NCBI GenBank assembly: GCA_002367815.1
Contig: DFDG01000148.1
Span: 33,942-39,634 of the forward strand
Reading direction: 5' to 3'
Length of the DNA stretch: 5,693 nucleotides
Source: Opitutaceae bacterium UBA3033
Lineage (GTDB): Bacteria; Verrucomicrobiota; Verrucomicrobiia; Opitutales; Opitutaceae
Every line of letters starts with the position of its first letter. Positions within the stretch are counted from its first letter, which is position 1. Below are positions 1 through 5,693 of the stretch, in pieces. A program made the translations under genes and the position numbers. The notes below the pieces were generated by a model, which did no database searches, was not told the DNA's origin, and saw only the letters and a list, made by a program, of their open reading frames with translations.

Positions 1-300
1 AGCCATTGTCAACCAAGCCACTCCGGACAACACGTGGCCGGGATTCGCCGCCACAAAAGATTTCAAATTTTCGGGAGTAGAAGCAGCTGCAAAATCCTTC
101 TGGATCTCCTGCTCATTCTGGGCCGCCATATAGTCCCACCCGCCCCGAGCGACGATAATTACCAGCACGACCAAACAGAGAGCGAGCAGACCGCGCCGAT
201 TATGCTCCCAGAATAAAGTCAGCTTTTCTTCAAAGCCGGGGGTGATATTGATTTCCTCTCCGCTAGTTGGAGAAGATTCTGGGTGGTTGGAATTGCTCAT
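1..300 (-). CDS. Membrane-anchored YfgM/TPR-like protein, N-terminal part (runs off window)
   Basis: The first 100 codons of a gene whose 3' part lies beyond base 1. Residues 1-35 are hydrophilic (MSNSNHPESS start, then FEEKLTLFWEHNRRG). Residues 37-51 form one hydrophobic segment (LLALCLVVLVIIVA), followed by WDYMAAQNEQ and an amphipathic stretch with KSFVAANPGHVLSGVAWL. A short cytoplasmic N-terminus, one uncleaved membrane anchor and the start of a helical repeat region match the YfgM/TPR_21-like family, whose members expose TPR repeats outside the inner membrane and may assist envelope protein handling. That role is family knowledge, not shown here. An in-frame stop lies upstream at 328-330, so ATG at 298-300 is the best start; TTG at 304-306 is the only alternative. 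No Shine-Dalgarno sequence is visible. It lies 172 bases downstream of carB on the same strand. The repeats themselves are mostly outside the window, so the family call is moderate. Confidence 0.72.
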   Translation of the reverse strand, partial: MSNSNHPESSPTSGEEINITPGFEEKLTLFWEHNRRGLLALCLVVLVIIVARGGWDYMAAQNEQEIQKDFAAASTPENLKSFVAANPGHVLSGVAWLTMA

Positions 301-472
301 GCGCAAGGGTTGTTCAGTGGAAAAACGTCACCAAAACAAACCCACGACAGGATGTAAATGCCGGAAATCCCCGGTTCAGACCCCTCAGTCAAAACTACCT
401 TCAAGCGCCATAAACCAATCCCGGTGCCCAGGCCCACGCAATAATGCCTCCAATGTGGACAGCCAAATTCCA

Positions 473-3400
473 TCAAACCAAGTTAACATTACCCTTATAA
501 TGCTGGATCGGTTTCACCCCAATTTGCTCCTGCTTGAGTGCCTTGATTCCCTGCAATGCCGCAAAAGCACCCGTGACCGTGGTCATGATACAAACGTTAT
601 GCGTGTAGGCTACCGCCCGAATCGAGTTTTCATCGCGGCGCGGAATCATGCCACCGGGAGTGTTGATCACCATTTGAATTTTTCCGTTCTTGATCATATC
701 CACCGCCGTGGGCCGGCCTTCATCGATCTTGGCCAAACGTGTGACCGGCACTCCATTATCAATCAATACCTTGGCAGTGCCACTGGTTGAAAACACTTCA
801 AAACCCATTTCTGTAAGTTGTCGCGCCAAGTCAACCGCCCGGGCTTTGTCGGCATCCTTGACTGAGAGGAACACATTGCCACTGGTCGGCAGACCGGGTT
901 TGACGGAGGCTTGGGCTTTGGCAAAGGCGACCCCAAGATTGGCATCGATACCCATGACTTCACCCGTGGATCGCATCTCCGGCCCCAGCGTAATCATCGA
1001 ACCAGGAAAGCGCACAAAAGGAAATACGGCTTCTTTCACGCACCAGTGTTTCGGGCTTTGCTCGCGGGTAAAGCCCAGCTCTTTGAGAGTTTTACCCGCC
1101 ATGACCAAAGCCGCCAGTTTGGCCAGTGGCACTCCAATCGCCTTGGCCACAAATGGCACTGTGCGTGAAGCGCGGGGGTTCACCTCCAGAACGTAGAGCT
1201 GGTTTTCTTTGATCGCGAACTGCACGTTCATCAGACCGATCACATTTAGTTCCTTAGCCAGTGCGTGGGTAGCAGTGCGCACGGTATCGAGCATCTCCTT
1301 CGACAAAGTATGCGGCGGCATGACCATTGACGCATCACCCGAATGCACACCAGCAAACTCGATGTGTTCAAGCATACCGCCGATGACCGATATGGTGCCA
1401 TCGCTGATGCAATCCACATCCAACTCAATCGCATCCTCGAGGAACTTGTCGATCAGGACCGGTTTGTCGGGCATGACATCAAAGGCCTGGCGAATGACCG
1501 ATTGGAATTCCTCCTCGTTATAAACGATGAACATGCCGCGACCCCCCAGCACAAACGAAGGCCGCAGGAGCACAGGAAATCCAACCTCATGCGCAAAAAC
1601 CAGAGCTTCTTCCGGGTTCATCGCCGTACGGTTGGCCGGCTGGAGAATATTAAGTTTCCGGAGAATATTGGCAAAAAGTTTCCGATCTTCAGCCGCATCA
1701 ATGCTCTCTGGCGATGTGCCGATAATATTCACCCCATTGGCCTTGAGCGCCGAAGCGAGATTCAAAGGAGTTTGCCCGCCAAATTGTACTATCACTCCAT
1801 CACAGCCTTCCTGCTGATATATCTCCAACACGTCCTCTAGGGTAAGCGGTTCGAAATAGAGGCGGTCACTGGTATCGTAGTCGGTCGAAACCGTTTCAGG
1901 GTTCGAATTGACCATCACAGTTTCATAGCCGATCTCACGCAGAGCAAAGCTCGCGTGCACGCAGCAGTAATCAAATTCTATGCCCTGACCGATCCGGTTG
2001 GGTCCACCCCCCAGAATCATAATCTTCTGCTTGCCGCTGGGCGGCATTATTTCGTTTTCATCCTCGTAGCTTGAATAGTAATACGGCGTGAAAGCCTCGA
2101 ACTCAGCTGCGCAAGTGTCGACCAAGCGATAGGTCGTATTGATGCCGACACCTTTTCTATGTGCTCGGACCACACTAAATTCACAGCCGAAAAAGTGGCT
2201 GAGTTGCACGTCGGAAAAACCAAATTTCTTGGCCCGCCGCAGCATGTCCAACTCGACGGTGGCCAACGTGTGCCGCTTTAGCGCCAATTCCATCTCATAC
2301 AATTCGTGCAGTTGATGGAGAAACCAAATATCTATCTTTGAGAGCTCGAATATCTCGTCCAAAGTCATTCCGCTCATAAAGGCGTAGCGGATATAAAATA
2401 TTCGTTCTGCGTTCGGCGTGGCGAGTTTTGCGCGGGTCACCTTGATATCGGGTGGTTGATCAAGCCCGTGCTTGCCCCCTCCCCCAAAACCAAACGCTCC
2501 AATTTCCAGAGAGCGCAGGGCTTTTTGCATCGACTCTTTAAAGGTGCGACCGATGGCCATCGCTTCCCCAACCGATTTCATCGCCGAAGTAAGAGTCGTA
2601 TCGGTCCCGGGAAACTTCTCGAATGTGAATCGTGGAATCTTGGTCACGACATAATCAATGGTCGGCTCAAAAGATGCCGGGGTAAGCCGGGTTATGTCGT
2701 TCCGCAATTCATCCAACGTATAACCAACGGCTAGTTTGGCTGCAATTTTGGCGATGGGAAATCCGGTGGCTTTGGAGGCCAACGCGGAGGAACGCGATAC
2801 CCGTGGGTTCATCTCGATCACCACCATCCGGCCCGTTACCGGATCCACTGAAAATTGAATGTTCGAACCACCGGTCTCGACTCCGACTTCGCGGATAACC
2901 GCAAAGGACGCGTCACGCATGGCTTGATATTCCTTGTCGGTCAACGTCATGGCCGGAGCCACAGTGATTGAATCGCCTGTGTGCACCCCCATGGGATCAA
3001 AATTTTCTATGGAGCAAATAATCACGCACTGGTCCTTATGATCACGCATGACTTCCATTTCGTATTCCTTCCAGCCCAACAGACACTCCTCGATCAGCAC
3101 TTCATGAACAGGAGAGAGATCAAGTCCATTGACCGTGATCTGCTCAAATTCATCCTTGTTGTAAGCGATGCCTCCACCGGAACCTCCCAAGGTAAATGAA
3201 GGACGAATAATTAGCGGAAAGTTACCAATTTCCTCGGCCGCCGCCCACGCTTCAACCATTGATTTGACGGTCCGCGATCGAGCGACATCAAGGCCGATCT
3301 TAAGCATGGCTTGTTTGAAAAGCTCGCGGTCTTCTCCTTTGGAAATAGCCGCTGGCTTGGCACCGATCATTTCCACGCCATATTTCTCGAGGATGCCTTT

Positions 3401-3712
3401 TTCATGCAGCTCCATCGAAAGATTCAAAGCGGTCTGCCCCCCAAGGGTCGGCAATAGAGCCGAAGGTCTCTCGATGGCGATAATTTTTTCCACCATATCC
3501 ACAGTGAGTGGCTCAATGTAGGTGGCATCGGCAAACTCGGGATCCGTCATGATGGTCGCCGGATTGGAGTTAACCAAAATGACTCGGTATCCTTCTTCTT
3601 TCAGCGCCTTGCAGGCTTGAGTCCCGGAATAATCAAATTCGCAGGCTTGGCCGATGACAATAGGGCCGGCGCCGATGATAAGGATGGACTGGAGGTCGGT
3701 GCGTTTGGGCAT
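473..3712 (-). CDS. carB: Carbamoyl-phosphate synthase large subunit
   Basis: Cytoplasmic subunit that makes carbamoyl phosphate from bicarbonate, two ATP and the ammonia supplied by the glutaminase subunit CarA, feeding pyrimidine and arginine synthesis. It is complete at 1079 residues (E. coli CarB has 1073). The N-terminal MPKRTD...ILIIGAGPIVIGQACEFDYSG is the family signature and fixes the start. Domains: carboxyphosphate half about 1-402 (R129, R170, GGSGGGIAYN at 176-185, EMNPR at 300-304); oligomerisation domain about 403-550; carbamoyl-phosphate half about 560-935 (GGGPNRIGQGIEFDY from 568, R677, R717, EVNPRASR at 843-850); MGS-like allosteric domain about 940-1079, with STSGT at 975-979, K995 and INT at 1016-1018 at the expected effector-binding positions. 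There is no frameshift. One oddity is F728 in GGRGMFIVY, where E. coli and many others have Glu. No Shine-Dalgarno sequence precedes the ATG. carA is not in the window. Confidence 0.98.
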   Translation of the reverse strand: MPKRTDLQSILIIGAGPIVIGQACEFDYSGTQACKALKEEGYRVILVNSNPATIMTDPEFADATYIEPLTVDMVEKIIAIERPSALLPTLGGQTALNLSMELHEKGILEKYGVEMIGAKPAAISKGEDRELFKQAMLKIGLDVARSRTVKSMVEAWAAAEEIGNFPLIIRPSFTLGGSGGGIAYNKDEFEQITVNGLDLSPVHEVLIEECLLGWKEYEMEVMRDHKDQCVIICSIENFDPMGVHTGDSITVAPAMTLTDKEYQAMRDASFAVIREVGVETGGSNIQFSVDPVTGRMVVIEMNPRVSRSSALASKATGFPIAKIAAKLAVGYTLDELRNDITRLTPASFEPTIDYVVTKIPRFTFEKFPGTDTTLTSAMKSVGEAMAIGRTFKESMQKALRSLEIGAFGFGGGGKHGLDQPPDIKVTRAKLATPNAERIFYIRYAFMSGMTLDEIFELSKIDIWFLHQLHELYEMELALKRHTLATVELDMLRRAKKFGFSDVQLSHFFGCEFSVVRAHRKGVGINTTYRLVDTCAAEFEAFTPYYYSSYEDENEIMPPSGKQKIMILGGGPNRIGQGIEFDYCCVHASFALREIGYETVMVNSNPETVSTDYDTSDRLYFEPLTLEDVLEIYQQEGCDGVIVQFGGQTPLNLASALKANGVNIIGTSPESIDAAEDRKLFANILRKLNILQPANRTAMNPEEALVFAHEVGFPVLLRPSFVLGGRGMFIVYNEEEFQSVIRQAFDVMPDKPVLIDKFLEDAIELDVDCISDGTISVIGGMLEHIEFAGVHSGDASMVMPPHTLSKEMLDTVRTATHALAKELNVIGLMNVQFAIKENQLYVLEVNPRASRTVPFVAKAIGVPLAKLAALVMAGKTLKELGFTREQSPKHWCVKEAVFPFVRFPGSMITLGPEMRSTGEVMGIDANLGVAFAKAQASVKPGLPTSGNVFLSVKDADKARAVDLARQLTEMGFEVFSTSGTAKVLIDNGVPVTRLAKIDEGRPTAVDMIKNGKIQMVINTPGGMIPRRDENSIRAVAYTHNVCIMTTVTGAFAALQGIKALKQEQIGVKPIQHYKGNVNLV

Positions 3713-3732
3713 GGACGTAGGTTTCAGAGAAA

Positions 3733-3750
3733 GTTGATAGCATGATCAAC
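3733..3750 (-). repeat. Small perfect hairpin in the carB leader
   Basis: On the minus strand GTTGAT, a six-base loop CATGCT and ATCAAC form a perfect 6-bp stem, followed by TTTCTCT. It lies 20 bases before the carB ATG. It could be a weak terminator for the upstream regulator transcript or a leader structure of carB. The stem is AT-rich and the T tract is interrupted, so a terminator role is uncertain. Confidence 0.3.
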
Positions 3751-3779
3751 CGCGGCAAGCGGGAAGTCTGTCACTACGC

Positions 3780-3807
3780 GTTTTTAGGACCAGTAAGTCC
3801 TCAAAAC
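3780..3807 (-). repeat. Imperfect 12-bp inverted repeat directly after the regulator stop codon
   Basis: On the minus strand, GTTTTGAGGACT pairs with GGTCCTAAAAAC around a four-base TACT loop. There are twelve paired positions: ten Watson-Crick, one G-T wobble next to the loop and one G-A mismatch. The first base of the left arm is the base after the TGA stop of the response regulator gene. Neither strand has a T tract after the stem; the T run is inside the stem. It is therefore not a classical Rho-independent terminator. It may stabilise the 3' end of the upstream mRNA or mark the end of that transcription unit. Confidence 0.5.
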
Positions 3808-5064
3808 TCAACCAATCCGGCGAACTTCAACTCCGAGCACTTTTGCGGCTTCGCCCTTATCCCCGTAGCAGGCACGCAAAACCAGATCGATATACTGTTT
3901 TTCCTGTCCGGACAGATACTCACTCAAACTCGGCCAGTGCTGCATTTCACGCAATCGCAAGGGCAATTGCTGTGAGGTAATGACCCGGGATTCTGATGCT
4001 GATACGATTTTTGAGACCACTTGGTAGAGCTCGGTCAAATTGCCCGGCCAGTGATAGGTGGTGAGCAAAGCGACCCCATCTTCAGTAAATTCCACCATTT
4101 TGGCGTCAAAGTGCGGATTCGCGATTTGCGCCGCATAATGCTTTATCAGCATGGGGATGTCTTCTTTCCGATCACGCAAAGGCGGAATCAAGACCGGAAA
4201 TGATGCCACGCGGTAATACAATTCATCGTGAAAACTGCCCTCATTCACCAGTGCTTCGAGATCACCTGCGCTGGTGCAAATGAGTCGGAACCCATGGGCC
4301 GTATTGCGCAGCACGCTTACCAATGCCTGTTGCACTTCCATGGGCAGGCATTGGAGATGCTGCAAATAAAGCGTGCCACCCTTTGCCCTTTCAACCCAAG
4401 CCCCTCCCGCGCCGTTCTGCCCCAGCAGCCCTTCGCGAAAATTGGCCTCCGAGCTCAAGGAACAGTCGATACGAATCAGTGGGCCACTTTCCGGTCCCAA
4501 AGCATCGTGCAGCAACTCAGCCACGGCAGTCTTGCCGGTGCCGTTTTCACCCTGCAACAAAACTGGCGACCTAACCGTCGCGAGTTTCTTGATTTGTTGA
4601 ATGAGTTTGGTGATGGCGGGGCTCTGTCCAATGATGCGTTGCTCCACGCTGCTGACACTGCCACTGGGGGCCAAACCCTTGTTCGAACTCTCGGTCTGAA
4701 ATGCTTTAAATTCTATCCCGCGCTTCAATGTTTCGATCAACTCGGTCACACGAAACGGCTTTTGCAAATAATCAAAGGCGCCCAGTTTCAAGGCCTGAAT
4801 GGCACTCTCCGTGCTGGGGTAAGCCGTCATAATCACCACGACGGCGCTTGGGTCGTATTGCTTTAGGTGCTTGAGCAATGTGATGCCGTCCATCGGCTTC
4901 ATATCGATATCGGCCAGAACCAGATCGAATTTCTCTTCCTTGTAGCGGACCAAGGCTTTCTCCCCATCGGTGGCAAAAGCCGTGTGAAACCCAGTAGGTT
5001 GAATCACGGCCTCTAGCATCTCGTGAATCGAGAGCAAGTCATCAACGATGAGAACGGAAGCCAT
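3808..5064 (-). CDS. NtrC-type response regulator with degenerate AAA+ domain and short HTH
   Basis: A 418-residue protein with NtrC-family order. Residues 1-120 are a CheY-like receiver with its active site intact (D8, D9, phosphoacceptor D52, T80, K102). Residues about 144-370 are a sigma-54-activator-type AAA+ domain with Walker A GENGTGKT at 172-179, LYYR at 282-285, PPLRDRKEDI at 294-303 and WPGN at 339-342. Residues about 380-418 are a Fis-like end. Key residues are missing: no GAFTGA loop (GQNGAGGA at 215-222, region about eight residues short), Walker B is LYLQH instead of LFLDE, the first arginine finger is H279, and sensor II is T344. The HTH stops at GVEVRRIG, inside the recognition helix. 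It should still be phosphorylatable but should not activate sigma-54 in the usual way (inference). The ATG start fits the family; an in-frame stop lies upstream at 5089-5091. It lies 55 bases after the pilC/gspF-type gene, so it may regulate pilus-like functions. Confidence 0.9.
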   Translation of the reverse strand: MASVLIVDDLLSIHEMLEAVIQPTGFHTAFATDGEKALVRYKEEKFDLVLADIDMKPMDGITLLKHLKQYDPSAVVVIMTAYPSTESAIQALKLGAFDYLQKPFRVTELIETLKRGIEFKAFQTESSNKGLAPSGSVSSVEQRIIGQSPAITKLIQQIKKLATVRSPVLLQGENGTGKTAVAELLHDALGPESGPLIRIDCSLSSEANFREGLLGQNGAGGAWVERAKGGTLYLQHLQCLPMEVQQALVSVLRNTAHGFRLICTSAGDLEALVNEGSFHDELYYRVASFPVLIPPLRDRKEDIPMLIKHYAAQIANPHFDAKMVEFTEDGVALLTTYHWPGNLTELYQVVSKIVSASESRVITSQQLPLRLREMQHWPSLSEYLSGQEKQYIDLVLRACYGDKGEAAKVLGVEVRRIG

Positions 5065-5075
5065 AGGCTCGAATA

Positions 5076-5082
5076 CCTTTCC
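5076..5082 (-). promoter_or_regulatory. Probable ribosome binding site of the response regulator
   Basis: GGAAAGG on the minus strand, 11 bases before the ATG at 5062-5064. It is the only purine-rich Shine-Dalgarno-like sequence seen before a complete gene in this window, and it supports that start. The spacing is on the long side. Confidence 0.4.
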
Positions 5083-5119
5083 GACAGGTCAGACTATGTC
5101 AACGGGTTGGATAGTTGCT

Positions 5120-5693
5120 TTACTGTAAGCCACCTGCGACAGCACCGAGTTGGAAGATAGGCAGGAACATCGCCATTACGATACCACCCACCACAACACC
5201 CAGAAATACAATCAGCAGTGGTTCGATCAGAGAAGTCAGTGATGCCACTGTCGCTTCCGCTTCCACGTCGTAGAAATCAGCGACCTTGGTCATCATGCCA
5301 TCAACATTACCTGTTGATTCACCGGCTTTAACCATATGCTTCATCATCGGGGGGAAAAAGTCATTGGCGGCAAGAACATCAGATACTTGGCCCCCCTGGC
5401 TAACGTGCCTGGCAATGTCATCACATGCGTCCTCGATTTGCACCGTCCCGCTCGCAGATGATACAATCTCCAATGCGCGCAAGATGGGCACGCCGGAACG
5501 GATCAGGGTGGCATAGGTTCGGCAGAAACGGGATAGCGCAATCTTGTGGATCAAATTGCCGCAAATTGGGGCCTTGACCAGAAAATGATCCTTTTGACTT
5601 CGGCCCCTGGGGGTCGAAATGTATTTATTGCCAAACCAATAAGCGGCATAGCATACGGCGATGATGATATACCAGTTCCCCTTCATAAAATCG
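5120..5693 (-). CDS. Type II secretion/type IV pilus platform protein, PilC/GspF family, C-terminal half
   Basis: An inner-membrane platform protein of type IV pilus or type II secretion machines, which works with the assembly ATPase to move pilin subunits. Only the last 190 residues are present; family members have about 400, so the first T2SSF domain lies beyond base 5693. The open frame continues to the window edge, so the internal Met at 5684-5686 is not the start. Visible residues: membrane helix at about 7-20 (WYIIIAVCYAAYWF); linker TPRGRSQKDHFLVKAPICGN; second T2SSF domain with RFCRTYATLIRSGVPILRAL from 55, FPPMMKHMVKAGESTGNVDG at 113-132 and ADFYDVEAEATVASLTSLIE at 138-157; final membrane helix at about 158-178 (LLIVFLGVVVGGIVMAMFLP). 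The gene ends with TAA. The pairing with a downstream NtrC-like regulator favours a pilC role over gspF, but the fragment alone cannot decide. Confidence 0.93.
   Translation of the reverse strand, partial: DFMKGNWYIIIAVCYAAYWFGNKYISTPRGRSQKDHFLVKAPICGNLIHKIALSRFCRTYATLIRSGVPILRALEIVSSASGTVQIEDACDDIARHVSQGGQVSDVLAANDFFPPMMKHMVKAGESTGNVDGMMTKVADFYDVEAEATVASLTSLIEPLLIVFLGVVVGGIVMAMFLPIFQLGAVAGGLQ

Noticed and set aside
361..374. CCGG...CCGG inverted repeat after carB as a possible terminator
   Set aside because: Only a 4-bp stem and no T tract, so it is too weak to call.
242..790. Plus-strand open frame (182 codons) opposite the carB 3' end and the adjoining gap
   Set aside because: Mostly antisense to the conserved CarB C-terminal domain; the composition looks random and there is no recognisable motif.
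1343..1840. Plus-strand open frame (165 codons) inside carB
   Set aside because: Antisense shadow of the second ATP-grasp half of CarB.
3713..3732. Search for a Shine-Dalgarno sequence before carB
   Set aside because: The bases before the ATG read CTCTGAAACCTACGTCC, with no GGAGG-like run.
4228..4866. Long plus-strand open frame (212 codons) opposite the response regulator
   Set aside because: It is fully antisense to a gene with clear receiver and AAA+ motifs, and its product has no recognisable domain.
5097..5102. Perfect TTGACA -35-like hexamer on the minus strand before the response regulator
   Set aside because: No acceptable -10 element lies 16-18 bases downstream (AAAGGT, AAGGTA, AGGTAT), so I do not call a promoter.
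5120..5686. Treating the Met at 5684-5686 as the start of a complete 188-residue protein
   Set aside because: The frame stays open to the window edge, and the product matches only the C-terminal half of PilC/GspF proteins.

Overview
All the genes I can support lie on the minus strand, so in transcription order the window runs from its right end to its left. The order is: the C-terminal half of a PilC/GspF-type inner-membrane platform protein (5120-5693, cut by the window edge); an NtrC-shaped response regulator with a strikingly degenerate AAA+ domain (3808-5064); a complete carB for the carbamoyl-phosphate synthase large subunit (473-3712); and the N-terminal 100 codons of a membrane-anchored, YfgM/TPR-like protein (1-300, cut by the window edge). 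There is no RNA gene, CRISPR array, insertion sequence or other mobile element that I can recognise.

The organism is bacterial. The CarB style (including a glycine-rich GFGGGGKHG segment), the N-terminal look of the TPR-like protein and the pairing of pilC with an NtrC-type regulator fit a Verrucomicrobiota/PVC-type bacterium. This is inference from family resemblance, not a database result. Ribosome binding sites are weak: carB and the TPR-like gene have no clear Shine-Dalgarno sequence, while the regulator has a loosely spaced GGAAAGG.

Layout: the platform gene ends 55 bases before the regulator start, so the two are probably co-transcribed. This resembles the pilC-pilS-pilR neighbourhoods known in type IV pilus loci. 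The regulator stop codon directly abuts an imperfect 12-bp hairpin, and a second small hairpin lies between it and carB; this 95-base gap is a plausible boundary between the pilus-type unit and the pyrimidine/arginine gene. CarB would make carbamoyl phosphate with a CarA subunit that is not in the window. A 172-base gap separates carB from the TPR-like gene.

The most unusual item is the regulator. Its receiver domain and Walker A are intact. The GAFTGA sigma-54 contact loop is missing, the Walker B acidic pair is replaced by Gln-His, the sensor II arginine is Thr, one arginine finger is His, and the C-terminal Fis-type helix-turn-helix stops inside its recognition helix. It looks like a phosphorylation-responsive pseudo-activator rather than a working sigma-54 activator.
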